From Leptidea sinapis (Eukaryota > Arthropoda > Insecta > Lepidoptera > Pieridae), in NCBI RefSeq assembly GCF_905404315.1, contig NC_066291.1, positions 11,433,501 to 11,497,500 of the forward strand: 64,000 bases of DNA. The letters are read 5' to 3'. The notes under the pieces were generated by a model. The model was given only the letters and a program-made list of their open reading frames with translations. It ran no database searches and was not told the origin of the DNA. Positions 63,101-64,000 of this stretch are shown piece after piece (positions within the stretch are counted from its first letter, which is position 1; each line of letters opens with the position of its first letter). A program made the position numbers and the translations under genes.

Positions 63101-63741
63101 GCGCCATATTTGGGCTCGTCACCTTGAGACATAAGATGTTAAGTCTCATTTGCCCAGTAATTTCACTTGATATGACGCCCTTCTGACCGAAACACAATAA
63201 TGTTGACACATTACTGCTTCACGGCAGAAATAGGCGCCGTCCCACTGGTTATTTGGTTACAGTAAAGGCTAAGGCTAAACCGATCACTATTTCGTCAATT
63301 TTATTTAATTCTTTAATGTTCTTTTCAGGAATGGCAGATGTCCACTACAACGAACAAGCCCTCCTCGACCAACTGATGCTCTGCACAGAATACGTGGACA
63401 AAGCTGAGAGATACGAACTGCTGGGACCTCTGTACAGACTCGTAATCCCTATATACGAACGACGGAAAGACTACCAAGCTCTGCTCGCGTGCTATCAGCA
63501 CTTAACCAAAGCCTACGCCAAGGTCATAGAGGTCACGAACTCTGGGAAACGCCTCCTGGGTAGATTTTATCGAGTCGCGTTCTTCGGGAAAGCCTTTTTC
63601 GGTGAAGACGAGGACGGCGTGGAGTTTATCTACAAGGAACCGAAGTTGACGCCGCTGAGTGAGATCTCGGAGAAGCTGCAGCAGTTTTACGAGCAGAAGT
63701 TTGGAGCCGGTTGTGTCAAGATGATTATGGACTCGGCGCCG
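156..63741 (+). CDS. Ziz: DOCK-D / zizimin Rho-family GEF (partial gene, 18 exons)
   Basis: Zizimin-type DOCK proteins activate Cdc42/Rac-class GTPases through a C-terminal DHR2 domain. Exons read: 156-428, 984-1100, 2456-2716, 3159-3296, 5519-5714, 5786-5856, 7039-7198, 8409-8648, 9049-9166, 10376-10519, 11618-11835, 12878-13114, 13987-14150, 18065-18185, 19598-19690, 22490-22605 (first of an array), 34113-34254, 63329-63741. All have AG/GT borders and matching phases, giving about 1,074 codons. Landmarks seen: AFLPTILNQLF (exon 1), FFFDIIVKSMAQYL (exon 3), SFMDRGFVFRQV (exon 5), HEHYVPFNLPLP (exon 5), DDRYRPRQARARLAQLY (exon 7), EQFQYVG (exon 11), LMRANYNYTG (exon 13), KAERYELL and EPKLTPLSEIS (exon 18). 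These fit DOCK9/10/11 better than DOCK6/7/8, as recalled from the family. Exons 8-9 and 11 are the low-complexity linker. The N-terminal PH/DHR1 part and the end of DHR2 lie outside the window. Exon 1 begins in phase 0 after an acceptor at 155. Confidence 0.92.
1120..1200 (+). repeat. Helitron-type 5' end fragment
   Basis: Just inside Ziz intron 2 there is tcctactaatattataaacg followed by cgagagtttg, the stereotyped 5' end of dispersed lepidopteran Helitron-like elements. No matching CTAG 3' end was located nearby, so the extent is unknown. Confidence 0.35.
1634..2014 (+). repeat. MITE-like dispersed repeat, family M1, copy 1 (internally deleted)
   Basis: Starts with ggcaactgttatgtaataag and ends near gggtgtagatt. 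Both halves contain related motifs in opposite orientation (atctacacccatg... and ...catgggtgtagat; acagttagctta and taagctaactgt), so the element is partly palindromic. The same sequence recurs at 34787-35398 and, inverted, at 56095-56793. Those copies carry about 350 bp of extra internal sequence that this one lacks. No convincing coding sequence. Confidence 0.7.
3870..5110 (-). pseudogene. Retroelement ORF1/gag-like protein, decayed
   Basis: Two adjacent minus-strand reading frames, 4884-4456 and 4410-3928, read as one broken protein. The first half contains VTEPDDVPSFVARNLNKLPP and FNHVDVTRLKDI, then a coiled-coil-like stretch (LADVVFKLEASQNTIRDL). The second half has YIYVSRFHHTTKAADIVQYL and FNSFVVRVPTEQIS. 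Upstream, 5100-4930 still reads in pieces (MDEISIMQICASNFKSEEII) but is interrupted by a stop. This combination resembles the ORF1-type proteins that occur in many copies in lepidopteran genomes with LINE-like elements; that link is from memory and the element class is uncertain. The GC content is higher than the surrounding intron. At the 3' side the copy ends in AATAAA-like and TTA-rich sequence, as a retrocopy would. It lies in Ziz intron 4, antisense. Confidence 0.6.
5905..6112 (-). mobile_element. Jockey-like LINE, 5'-truncated 3' end
   Basis: The sequence matches the 3' end of the two long LINE copies in this window (15-17 kb and 25-28 kb), in minus orientation: gatcaccgccgcccatattc, gttgccggcctttaag, and tcattccacagttttgtag. 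It translates to the same C-terminal tail (GRQRSCYSSGVAREYGRR). It is inserted in Ziz intron 6. Confidence 0.75.
6431..7022 (+). mobile_element. tRNA-derived head followed by LINE 3' fragment
   Basis: At 6434-6487 there are tRNA promoter boxes: an A-box-like tggctcagtaagt and a perfect B box ggttcgagtcc. The sequence then passes into a 97-codon frame at 6494-6787 (RPGARLINREFFHLAIPRTN, LQFKRLCNSV) that looks like the C-terminal end of a non-LTR retrotransposon. It ends in aataaataaataaattt at 7008-7022. The arrangement is that of a tRNA-headed SINE or a composite insertion. It finishes 16 nt before the acceptor of Ziz exon 7. Confidence 0.55.
7350..7425 (+). repeat. tRNA-like SINE head
   Basis: Contains ccgtggaacagcggttatca and a B box caggttcgagcct at the expected spacing of a tRNA-derived SINE, followed by a T-rich tail. 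Not a functional tRNA: no credible acceptor stem or CCA-side pairing was found. Confidence 0.45.
7690..7830 (+). repeat. Fragment of palindromic MITE family M2
   Basis: Shares aaaggattaaaacgcgtgta and the motif gacgtttcg with the palindromic element at 12250-12430. A related, more diverged copy occurs at about 62745-62845. Confidence 0.5.
10583..10672 (+). ncRNA. Hammerhead-ribozyme-like core, Penelope-type remnant, copy 1
   Basis: A 78-bp stretch nearly identical to 53346-53423. It contains CTGAGGA (10617-10623), a 5-bp hairpin gcctc/gaggc, GAAA (10640-10643) and a GTC triplet (10649-10651). In order, these are the conserved pieces of a hammerhead ribozyme (CUGANGA, stem II, GAAA, short stem III, GUC cleavage site). 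Stem I cannot be built convincingly from the flanks. The 3' flank carries an inverted attccgccaatatt motif also seen at the Penelope-like fragment near 48560. Activity is not implied. Confidence 0.4.
10687..10810 (+). repeat. SINE 3' portion, family S2
   Basis: The sequence gctacggcgcccttcagaca, ataatgtttacacattactt, then cctgtgcaaaggggcctccc is the 3' part of a SINE-like repeat found more completely at 63000-63250 and 45330-45760. It abuts the hammerhead-like fragment directly, so the two inserted as a unit or one into the other. Confidence 0.65.
11105..11285 (-). mobile_element. Jockey-like LINE, 5'-truncated 3' end
   Basis: Same family as the copy at 5905-6112 and in the same orientation: aagtgatcaccgggctgtgg, cttgcaacaccaaagaacca, cattgccggccttttagaaa, and gaaacaccgcgcaaggaagc. 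It is an old, short copy in Ziz intron 10. Confidence 0.7.
12250..12430 (+). repeat. Palindromic MITE, family M2
   Basis: Both ends carry the same sequence in opposite orientation: aaggattaaaacacgtgtaa at 12271 and ttacacgcgttttaatcctt at 12394, flanked by aaataaaacactt and its complement. The centre contains gaaacgtcgggttaac. A palindrome of this kind is typical of a non-autonomous DNA transposon. Confidence 0.65.
12535..12765 (+). repeat. Dispersed repeat family R3, copy 1
   Basis: About 230 bp recurring at 40245-40455 and 43565-43800, recognisable by agaagatcatctc, attgacaag, and a closing gtcgtctatacgctgg. No coding content was seen. The class is not recognised. Confidence 0.65.
13150..13305 (+). 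repeat. Short palindromic element
   Basis: Imperfect 50-bp inverted repeats: gcgtactaagactttgctca at 13153 and tgagtagagtctaagtacgc at 13279, separated by about 50 bp. It begins 36 nt after the donor of Ziz exon 12. A MITE-like hairpin. Confidence 0.6.
14170..17137 (+). mobile_element. Jockey-like non-LTR retrotransposon, copy 1 (degenerate)
   Basis: In element order: an untranslated leader with gcggcctgttgccgctatg; an endonuclease frame from 14444 (VDFCNIRG, FLTETQIS, GVCVYVRE); reverse transcriptase from about 15138 (SSGPDGISPIVLRTCAPEL, NYRPIAITSLLSKIMESII, YGFRHGRSAGDLL, LAVSLDIAKTFDRVW), a stop at 16131-16133, then NAGVPQGCVLSPTLFLLHIN and the catalytic CYADDST motif; a C-terminal domain; and a poly(A) run at 17127-17137. 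The endonuclease is internally deleted compared with copy 2: it jumps from ACVYRR to a region near the finger domain. Frames change at least twice, so it is non-functional. It fills most of Ziz intron 13. The 5' boundary is approximate; no target-site duplication was found. Confidence 0.85.
17607..17870 (-). mobile_element. Helitron-like non-autonomous element
   Basis: On the minus strand the 3' terminus reads ...aacgtttgtcggatcagCTAG followed by host T (CTAG at 17607-17610), the Helitron rule. It shares the segment ttagctgac with the complete element at 44634-44828. The 5' end was not resolved. Confidence 0.6.
18939..18983. repeat. Perfect 21-bp hairpin
   Basis: Arms 18939-18959 and 18963-18983 are perfect complements (core gcgtcactttacat) with a 3-nt loop. 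It lies in Ziz intron 14. It could be a foldback transposon remnant or small hairpin RNA source; nothing else supports a function. Confidence 0.6.
19269..19576 (-). mobile_element. Complete short Helitron (308 bp)
   Basis: On the minus strand it begins with TC (tctatactaatattataaag) directly after host A, and ends with CTAG (19272-19269) directly before host T. Insertion between A and T with TC...CTRR termini is the Helitron signature. It contains an aaacaaacaaacaaac run but no transposase, so it is non-autonomous. It ends only 21 nt before the start of Ziz exon 15. Confidence 0.8.
19766..20790 (-). pseudogene. Helitron with decayed Pif1-like helicase
   Basis: The minus-strand 3' terminus is a GC-rich hairpin (cccgagcaacgccgggt) ending in CTAG (19769-19766) before host T. 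From 20760 to 20130 the minus strand reads, with frameshifts, as the C-terminal part of a Helitron helicase: LPNIWYELCNVVGTPKQLI, then MIPGEEKIYTSINTMTDEQE and NFPTEFLNSLNVPGMP, then ARVMTGK-like remnants, and LAHSMTINKAQGQTFQYCGV. The last is the helicase motif near the C-terminus in the Pif1/RecD-like family. Stops and frame changes rule out activity. The element is inserted in a LINE fragment (19715-19765, continuing at 22190); if so it extends to about 22150 and includes the 100-bp array. Confidence 0.75.
20921..21830. repeat. 100-bp-unit satellite in inverted arrangement
   Basis: Units recur at exactly 100-bp spacing. In one orientation atccaagatggccgccatgc is at 20921 and 21021 and a variant at 21121. 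In the opposite orientation ggcggccatcttggatttc and variants are at 21367, 21467, 21567, 21667 and 21767. Each unit carries gaacctcggatacgatatcc. About three units face six, with the turn near 21180-21260. Short frames through the units in both strands are by-products of the repeat. The array lies in Ziz intron 15, next to or within the Helitron. Confidence 0.85.
22190..22470 (+). mobile_element. LINE 3'-end fragment abutting Ziz exon 16
   Basis: It matches the LINE tail at 36530-36890: aatggctctgtcataaatcc, tactactccacag, tttcttgagctgcttcttct, and gagaaaataaatgcctttt. The left part of the same fragment (ataatagctttaagggtaaa) is at 19722-19765, before the Helitron. The fragment ends about 20 nt before the acceptor of the first exon-16 copy, so it provides the pyrimidine-rich sequence just upstream. 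Confidence 0.75.
22485..25357 (+). repeat. 146-bp tandem array of Ziz exon 16 (19 complete copies + 1 truncated)
   Basis: Exon copies start at 22490 + 146n for n = 0 to 19. Each unit is the 116-nt exon plus a 30-nt spacer that begins with the donor gtgagggtcacatat and ends with the acceptor ctacatag. Copies 1-15 and 17 read as identical. Copy 16 (24680) has W to stop (TAG at 24745-24747) and an L to M change. Copies 18 and 19 share one silent A to G. Copy 20 (25264) has a stop, a deletion of about 10 nt and no donor. Reading through a spacer gives a stop (ACA TAG) at every junction. Very recent expansion or ongoing homogenisation is implied; collapse or inflation in assembly is the alternative for copy number. 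Confidence 0.95.
22490..22605 (+). CDS. Ziz: Ziz exon 16, first copy (start of DHR2)
   Basis: 116 nt, entered in phase 1 (joins the final G of exon 15 to give GAG) and left in phase 0 before gtgagg. It encodes ELSELQFALAASCRATP and HAWLATLADLHTRNQDHDE, matching the DOCK9-type segment that opens DHR2 lobe A, and continues into exon 17 (ALCCQLHIAALMAEYL). This copy is the most likely one in use because only it has a long upstream intron with a pyrimidine-containing tract. The other 18 copies could replace it without changing the protein, except copy 16. Confidence 0.8.
25575..28750 (-). mobile_element. Jockey-like non-LTR retrotransposon, copy 2, with target-site duplications
   Basis: Flanked by the direct repeat aagtatagtttt at 25563-25574 and 28751-28762. 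The poly(A) tail (T run on the plus strand) is at 25571-25580. Read on the minus strand: endonuclease at 28646-27752 in two frames (VDFCNIRG, FLTETQIS, then IVFLGDFKAHHAEWLGS and VDLWDRRT); a linker region 27690-27274; reverse transcriptase at 27188-26613 (SSGPDGIPPIVLRTCAPEL, PISITSIFSKVMESIINHQL, LAVSLDIAKAFDRVWHKA); PQGCVLSPTLFLLHIN and the catalytic CYADDST at 26652-26371; and the C-terminal domain at 26404-25667. Several frameshifts make it inactive, but its 3.2-kb length looks nearly complete. It lies in Ziz intron 16, after the exon array. Confidence 0.9.
29479..31917 (-). mobile_element. mariner/Tc1-superfamily transposon with ~465-bp inverted repeats
   Basis: Termini cagggtgtcccaaaactcaa (29479) and its near-complement ending tgagttttgggacatcctg (31917) are flanked by TA. 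The inverted repeats extend inward about 465 bp on each side (to about 29945 and from about 31450), with few differences, for example gtgtccc against gacatcc at the tip. Between them lies the transposase gene on the minus strand. The arms are unusually long for this superfamily. Inserted in Ziz intron 16. Confidence 0.9.
30023..31087 (-). pseudogene. mariner/Tc1-superfamily transposase with one premature stop
   Basis: From ATG at 31087 the frame reads MPHLYTPQEYANMHLIYGE and meets an in-frame TAG at 30985-30983 after RER. It then stays open for about 320 codons to 30023. The N-terminal part is a helix-turn-helix (RTSVRAIEIATGVAKSTAHR). The catalytic domain shows LWTDES, then QQDGCPAH, then PPRSPDLNPVDFFYWG. 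Counting between the second and third Asp gives 36 residues, so the triad is DDD-type rather than DD34E. The reading frame is otherwise clean, so inactivation by this stop is recent. The spacing does not let me name a subfamily with confidence. Confidence 0.85.
32880..33150 (+). mobile_element. Rearranged Jockey-like LINE fragment
   Basis: A patchwork of the LINE family: 32890-32985 matches its RT region (catggaagtcagcccttgtc, ggatccggctaac) and 33085-33125 matches a segment about 1 kb further on (gtgctctgtgaacggctt). Most of the sequence between was deleted. Confidence 0.65.
33150..34112. other. Ziz intron sequence without recognised content
   Basis: AT-rich intron before exon 17. It has a short locally repeated motif (taggcgtgagctgtcaaaaa and variants at 33560-33620). 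No gene, clear transposon or RNA was seen. Confidence 0.5.
34113..34254 (+). CDS. Ziz: Ziz exon 17 (DHR2 lobe A)
   Basis: 142 nt, entered in phase 0 after ccccacag and left in phase 1 before gtaggt. It reads ALCCQLHIAALMAEYLKLRG, then LQAWGAEAFADISMNIPRDE. The helix ALxAEYL is the counterpart of VTALVAEYL in DOCK9 as recalled. It is followed by the 29-kb intron that hosts two acid phosphatase genes. Confidence 0.9.
34787..35398 (+). repeat. MITE-like repeat family M1, copy 2 (long form)
   Basis: Begins gcaactgttgtgtaataagg and ends gggtgtagataaa, like copy 1, but includes about 350 bp of internal sequence (aatggcggggattcgaataa, cgctcattttttgtaaacaa) also present in copy 3. A 68-codon frame inside on the minus strand is conserved between copies only as DNA. 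Confidence 0.75.
36404..36890 (+). mobile_element. LINE 3' end (C-terminal fragment)
   Basis: An 87-codon frame (YYNTRNKGLLVTHSSRLHKI, GKCIHFYNKAPATVQ, KCFIKKWLCRKSYYSTAQYL) matches the conserved tail of non-LTR reverse transcriptase proteins common in Lepidoptera. It is followed by the untranslated tail ending gagaaaataaatgctttttg. The same tail is found at 22190-22470. It lies just downstream of acid phosphatase gene B, on the other strand. At 36890-36965 there is a minus-strand B-box-like cggttcgattctcgcc, possibly a SINE piece. Confidence 0.7.
37008..49100 (-). CDS. Histidine acid phosphatase paralog B, catalytic residues lost
   Basis: Nine exons: 49100-49040, 48069-48002, 46782-46675, 44057-43976, 41565-41408, 40148-39957, 39000-38880, 37757-37510, 37154-37008 (TAA). 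Phases match and 394 codons are open, against 393 in gene A. The fold is recognisable (HGERTP, FIPYGAGALTN, PKWAKHVKKKLMDVARLEF, GCKPFCPLETF), but the motif RHGxRxP reads SHGERTP, the later phosphate-binding Arg (ARTQM in gene A) is replaced (KLSKM), and the C-terminal GHE is GTP. These are three of the residues histidine phosphatases need. The N-terminus has a hydrophobic helix of about 20 residues (CCLGLLLGVSLIA + VLVAVILM) after MTTMHTY, so it may be membrane-anchored. The frame is open upstream of the ATG to 49180 (RKEGGCRHEPDDIPRPDTSS), so a further 5' exon is possible. Probably a pseudoenzyme derived from gene A by tandem duplication. Confidence 0.82.
37990..38510 (+). other. Unrecognised higher-GC segment with 100-codon frame
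   Basis: Between exons 8 and 7 of acid phosphatase gene B. A plus-strand frame at 38195-38497 (KTFGKSWAGWSNWPTLHAKW, WDLSRDWWGEVDRRLAAYKA) is richer in Trp and less AT-biased than the surroundings. It may be a piece of a transposon protein, but I do not recognise the family. Confidence 0.3.
38556..38795 (-). repeat. tRNA-derived SINE, family S1
   Basis: On the minus strand: tRNA-like head with cagtggttagtgaacgtgcc and B box gggttctgaccc, then the tail containing tatgtttaaatatg, cgttgtcttgcaac and ataatttgtgtaaaagtgtg. The same element is in plus orientation at 46368-46580. Confidence 0.75.
40245..40455 (+). repeat. Dispersed repeat family R3, copy 2
   Basis: Same repeat as 12535-12765 (agaagatcatctctaacgga, gattgacaagtcgtaacca, and gtctatgcacgagtatattc). 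Located about 100 nt upstream, in gene B orientation, of its exon 6. Confidence 0.65.
40853..41240 (+). repeat. MITE-like element with GC-rich terminal inverted repeats
   Basis: Ends ggctgtatttaatgctc and gagcaccaaatgcagcc are imperfect complements, followed inward by cgccgacgtcggtcgagcgt and tacgcttgaccgacgtcagc. CpG-rich arms in an AT-rich intron stand out. A 109-codon frame runs through it but resembles no family I know. TSD not resolved. Confidence 0.6.
41815..43060 (+). pseudogene. RNase H-bearing LINE remnant
   Basis: Plus-strand pieces in element order: RT C-terminal region (GVCRRLVGRQWGIRQKLLLC, AIVRPKITYASIVWW) at 41924-42136; an RNase H domain at 42311-42715 with FQAEVYAILECVE, HSDSQAVLLAL and IPGHAGIIGNE; then a decayed tail (LSRNNLCILTRILTGDY). 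RNase H after RT is found in the I, R1, Loa and related clades. Frameshifts and stops separate the pieces. It lies in an intron of acid phosphatase gene B, antisense to it. Confidence 0.75.
43565..43800 (+). repeat. Dispersed repeat family R3, copy 3
   Basis: Third copy of the repeat at 12535-12765: taacggagatacagcaagat, gattgacaagtcgtaaacag, and gtcgtctatacgctgataca. Confidence 0.65.
44634..44828 (+). mobile_element. Complete short Helitron (195 bp)
   Basis: Begins with TC after host A (tctatatatatataaaagag) and ends cgggcccgCTAG (44825-44828) before host T. It contains gaaaccataaggcgtagagt and ggtcagctaagaacggattt. Non-autonomous; a relative of 17607-17870. Confidence 0.75.
45330..45760 (+). 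repeat. SINE family S2 interrupted by a LINE fragment
   Basis: The SINE reads acgccctgctcattacaata, cccagtaatttcaatagcta, and after the interruption cggtgcccttcaaaccaaaa and ataatgcttttacattactc. The insertion at 45481-45661 splits it at acggt, which is duplicated on both sides. Confidence 0.8.
45481..45661 (-). mobile_element. Jockey-like LINE, 181-bp 5'-truncated copy nested in a SINE
   Basis: Minus orientation with the poly(A) tail as a T run at 45481-45489. It carries gatcaccgccgcccacaatc, gttgccggcctgtaagg and gaaacaccgcacaa, the family 3' end. Target-site duplication acggt at 45476-45480 and 45662-45666. Confidence 0.85.
46368..46580 (+). repeat. tRNA-derived SINE, family S1
   Basis: Head with acccagtggctggtgaacct and B box gagttcgaatccc (tRNA-like), tail with cgttgtcttgtacccatagt, ctagcttggggcacgattat and ttgtataaaagtatgtcaat. 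Full-length compared with the copy at 38556-38795. Confidence 0.8.
46596..46644. repeat. Perfect 22-bp hairpin next to exon 3 of acid phosphatase B
   Basis: Arms 46596-46617 (core gcatagcctttaacat) and 46623-46644 are perfect complements with a 5-nt loop. It lies in the intron 31 nt after the exon 3 donor (minus strand). Confidence 0.6.
46990..47490 (-). repeat. Dispersed insect repeat with gacagacaga... and cggaaccct motifs
   Basis: Contains a run of GACA/GACG repeats at 47388-47415 and gatacggaaccctaaaa at 47464-47480. Similar pieces are at 43075-43110 and 59700-59780. A widely dispersed repeat with unknown class. Confidence 0.4.
48107..48572 (-). pseudogene. Penelope-like element fragment: GIY-YIG endonuclease
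   Basis: Minus-strand frame CVYKLSCDTCNGVYICQTG followed by RNVEIRLKEHIAAFR and SHFAKHLIDTGHS, with a frameshift near 48310 into LNVLEQLEIIKHKNN and LRISTGGHNSRPITREN. This is the zinc-finger-plus-GIY-YIG endonuclease end of Penelope-like retroelements. The GIY motif itself reads GVYICQTGR, so the usual Gly after the second Tyr is Cys (VYIC for VYIG). Only the C-terminal part survives. It sits in intron 1 of acid phosphatase gene B and stops 38 nt before exon 2. Confidence 0.8.
49200..52090. other. Intergenic/intronic AT-rich stretch, no gene recognised
   Basis: Between the two acid phosphatase genes. The only structure seen is a diverged local duplication (49785-49895 and 49975-50085, both with gcacacagaagaa-like and cggaagcgtacg motifs). 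Short frames here have no recognised family. Confidence 0.5.
52095..52545 (-). mobile_element. Jockey-like LINE, 5'-truncated (~450 bp)
   Basis: Matches the 3' 450 bp of the family: gatcaccgccgcccgcactc, ttgccggtcctac, gaaccgcactatgaagga, aattcggctgcaggaatcag, and ctctacgcaaggccaagtta (coding for the C-terminal domain). Many substitutions; an old copy. Confidence 0.75.
53075..53545 (-). mobile_element. Helitron-like element carrying a nested foldback insert
   Basis: The minus-strand 3' end is tttgcagggacggCTAG (53078-53075) before host T, and it shares gcaaacgttgttttgccata with 19269-19576. At the other end ccagtcatttcagagattag and acaaacagacagagagacag match the same family. It is interrupted by the foldback at 53281-53450. 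The 5' TC end is not clear. Confidence 0.6.
53281..53450 (+). ncRNA. Hammerhead-like core within 25-bp inverted repeats, copy 2
   Basis: Arms 53281-53305 and 53426-53450 are complementary with one mismatch (core agttttctttagtgt). Between them lies the same sequence as at 10583: CTGAGGA (53380-53386), hairpin gcctc/gaggc, GAAA (53403-53406) and GTC (53412-53414). A second hairpin gtctcg...cgagac precedes the core. It starts with ttaattccgccaatattt, also found at the edge of the Penelope-like fragment (about 48551-48568). The similarity suggests a Penelope-associated ribozyme; stem I is not complete. Confidence 0.4.
54075..54215 (-). mobile_element. Jockey-like LINE 3' fragment
   Basis: Recognisable from gaaaaccgcactgtggacga and gtgccctaatcgtatcgtct, in the order seen in the family's 3' end on the minus strand. 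Diverged; about 130 nt downstream of gene A's stop codon. Confidence 0.6.
54345..60483 (-). CDS. Secreted histidine acid phosphatase A
   Basis: Histidine phosphatase clade 2 enzyme of the prostatic / venom acid phosphatase type; it hydrolyses phosphomonoesters outside the cell or in lysosomes. Seven exons: 60483-60337, 59404-59291, 58112-57870, 57377-57192, 57122-57002, 55980-55772, 54506-54345 (TAA), 393 codons, all phases compatible. Residues 1-17 (MMRFLILFILLALVLCE) are a signal peptide. The catalytic motif RHGDRTP is at residues 52-58, FPYGKKALTNKG follows, ARTQM carries the third phosphate-binding Arg, and SGHENNV is the C-terminal His-acid pair (Glu where many relatives have Asp). The final exon has Cys pairs (CGGQALC, IRQC) likely for disulfides. 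Exon layout matches gene B from exon 2 on, including a shared 121-nt exon, which supports tandem duplication. The whole gene lies in Ziz intron 17 on the opposite strand. Confidence 0.9.
54626..55170 (+). repeat. MITE-like element with ~120-bp imperfect inverted repeats
   Basis: Left arm: gtatattgtgccggtaaagc, cgtgatattataac, catttcttacaa, ttttagtgacattaca. The right arm carries the complements: tgtaatgtcact region (acattacaatgtcactaaaa), ttgtaagaaatga, ataatatcacggc, ttttacaatatac. The short frames inside are not conserved genes. It lies in the last intron of acid phosphatase A. Confidence 0.65.
56095..56793 (-). repeat. MITE-like repeat family M1, copy 3 (long form)
   Basis: The inverse of 34787-35398, ending ...ccttattacacaacagttgc at 56791. 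It includes the internal block with ttcgaatccccgccattttg and ttcattttaaacgctgcaaa, absent from copy 1. Lies in intron 5 of acid phosphatase A. Confidence 0.75.
60527..60531 (-). promoter_or_regulatory. Candidate initiator of acid phosphatase A
   Basis: TCAGT on the minus strand, the arthropod initiator consensus, 44 nt upstream of the ATG at 60483. A tatactaac stretch lies about 27 nt before it and tataagata about 39 nt before it. Position fits a core promoter; not otherwise supported. Confidence 0.35.
60811..61560. mobile_element. Harbinger-like non-autonomous element with TAA duplication
   Basis: Termini cggccgttttcaataaccta (60811) and taggttattgaaaacggccg (to 61560) are perfect complements, flanked by TAA on both sides (60808-60810, 61561-61563). 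A second internal copy of tttcaataacctat lies near 61419. Three-base TAA/TTA duplication is the PIF/Harbinger habit. Confidence 0.75.
61069..61392 (-). pseudogene. LINE C-terminal fragment inside the Harbinger-like element
   Basis: 107 codons: PNKSIISTVCRLSLNHSCTP, then CDCGLDEGNVDHLFFNCPL, a Cys/His knuckle placed at the C-terminus of RNase H-type LINE proteins. Open but without its upstream domains. Confidence 0.65.
61561..62590. other. Ziz intron sequence, repeat-like but not resolved
   Basis: AT-rich. Phrases such as aatctttaaaactacgcaaa and aggaaggtttaaatgtat resemble 34540-34640, so both probably derive from one Helitron-like or SINE family. No gene was seen. Confidence 0.35.
62595..62714 (+). 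mobile_element. Helitron 3' end
   Basis: Ends cccgtgcgaagccggagcga, then gccgCTAG (62711-62714) before host T. The hairpin-like GC segment before CTAG is typical. Only the 3' part is recognised. Confidence 0.55.
62745..62845 (+). repeat. Diverged copy of MITE family M2
   Basis: Shares acgcaaaaacc, acacgtgta and ttaatcttttaaaaagtatt with the palindrome at 12250-12430. Confidence 0.45.
63000..63250 (+). repeat. SINE family S2, most complete copy
   Basis: Reads gggacgagacgagcaggatg, acgccctgcccataacaatg, caccttgagacataagatgt, tttgcccagtaatttcactt, gcttcacggcagaaataggc, and ends at cccactgg. It finishes about 80 nt before the last Ziz exon. Confidence 0.75.
63329..63741 (+). CDS. Ziz: Ziz exon 18, DHR2 lobes A/B
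   Basis: The longest Ziz exon (413 nt, entered in phase 1, left in phase 0). It reads from MADVHYNEQALL through MIMDSAP and carries the most conserved DHR2 stretches: KAERYELLGPLYRLVIPIYE, SGKRLLGRFYRVAFFGK, EDGVEFIYKEPKLTPLSEIS. The acceptor is cttttcag and the donor gttagt. It lies beyond a 29-kb intron that holds two other genes. The reading frame runs past the donor for about 30 codons to a stop, but that tail does not resemble DOCK proteins, so the exon is taken to end at 63741. Nothing certain is seen from 63742 to 64000, where the next exon is not reached. Confidence 0.9.
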
Positions 63742-64000
63742 GTTAGTGATACATATCAATATCCAACTAGTGTAGCGTATTACGGCTGTGCTGTCACACA
63801 GCAACACCCGGGGTGCTCCCTAGATAGATAGCGGCCTCGAATTTATTATGTAATAGTTTTTTGTGAGAATATATATGCGGCGACATGGGACGGGTCGTCC
63901 CCTTCCCTAAAATATGGTTGAGGGAGGCGATGGCTGGTTCATGCGTCATGCTCGTGAACGGGCGCTGCTTGTGGTGGCAGGATGATCCTGTTGCTGGAGA

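Noticed and set aside
63742..63834. Continuation of Ziz exon 18 to the stop at 63829-63831
   Set aside because: Sequence after the gttagt donor no longer resembles DHR2, which should continue toward the C-terminal lobe.

Overview
This window is eukaryotic, intron-rich and AT-rich. It looks like a lepidopteran (moth or butterfly) chromosome. Exons are short with GT..AG junctions, the introns are packed with repeats typical of moths and butterflies (Helitrons with CTAG 3' ends, tRNA-derived SINEs, Jockey-like LINEs, Penelope and mariner-like elements), and the recognisable host proteins have insect-type counterparts. No bacterial operon, CRISPR array or complete canonical tRNA/rRNA gene was seen.

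The backbone is one large plus-strand gene, the DOCK-D/zizimin guanine-nucleotide exchange factor (Drosophila Ziz; vertebrate DOCK9/10/11). I traced 18 exons from 156 to 63741, about 1,074 codons, with every exon-to-exon phase compatible. They cover the region after the DHR1/C2 domain through the start and middle of the catalytic DHR2 domain. The gene begins before and ends after the window.

The most striking feature is at 22485-25357. Ziz exon 16 (116 nt, first helices of DHR2) together with its acceptor, its donor and a 30-nt intron has become a 146-bp tandem satellite: 19 complete copies, nearly all identical, plus a decayed 20th. The exon length (not a multiple of 3), the too-short intron and an in-frame stop at each unit junction mean exactly one copy can be used per mRNA. 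A LINE 3' end lies directly against the first copy.

The next Ziz intron (34255-63328, about 29 kb) holds two histidine acid phosphatase genes on the opposite strand, in tandem: gene A (54345-60483, 7 exons, 393 codons) and gene B (37008-49100, 9 exons, 394 codons). A has a signal peptide and an intact RHGxRxP motif. B keeps a full open reading frame across nine exons, but has lost the first catalytic Arg, the third phosphate-binding Arg and the C-terminal His-acidic pair, and starts with a membrane anchor instead. It looks like a maintained pseudoenzyme.

Mobile DNA fills most of the rest: two near full-length Jockey-like LINEs (14170-17137 plus strand; 25575-28750 minus strand with target-site duplications), several 5'-truncated relatives, a mariner/Tc1-superfamily element with about 465-bp inverted repeats and a transposase broken by one stop (29479-31917), a Helitron with decayed helicase (from 19766) next to a 100-bp-unit inverted satellite, smaller complete Helitrons (19269-19576, 44634-44828), SINEs, a Penelope GIY-YIG nuclease fragment (48107-48572), two fragments with hammerhead-ribozyme-like cores (10583-10672, 53346-53432), and several MITE families. 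Products and domains are recognised by reading the sequence; no database search was possible.
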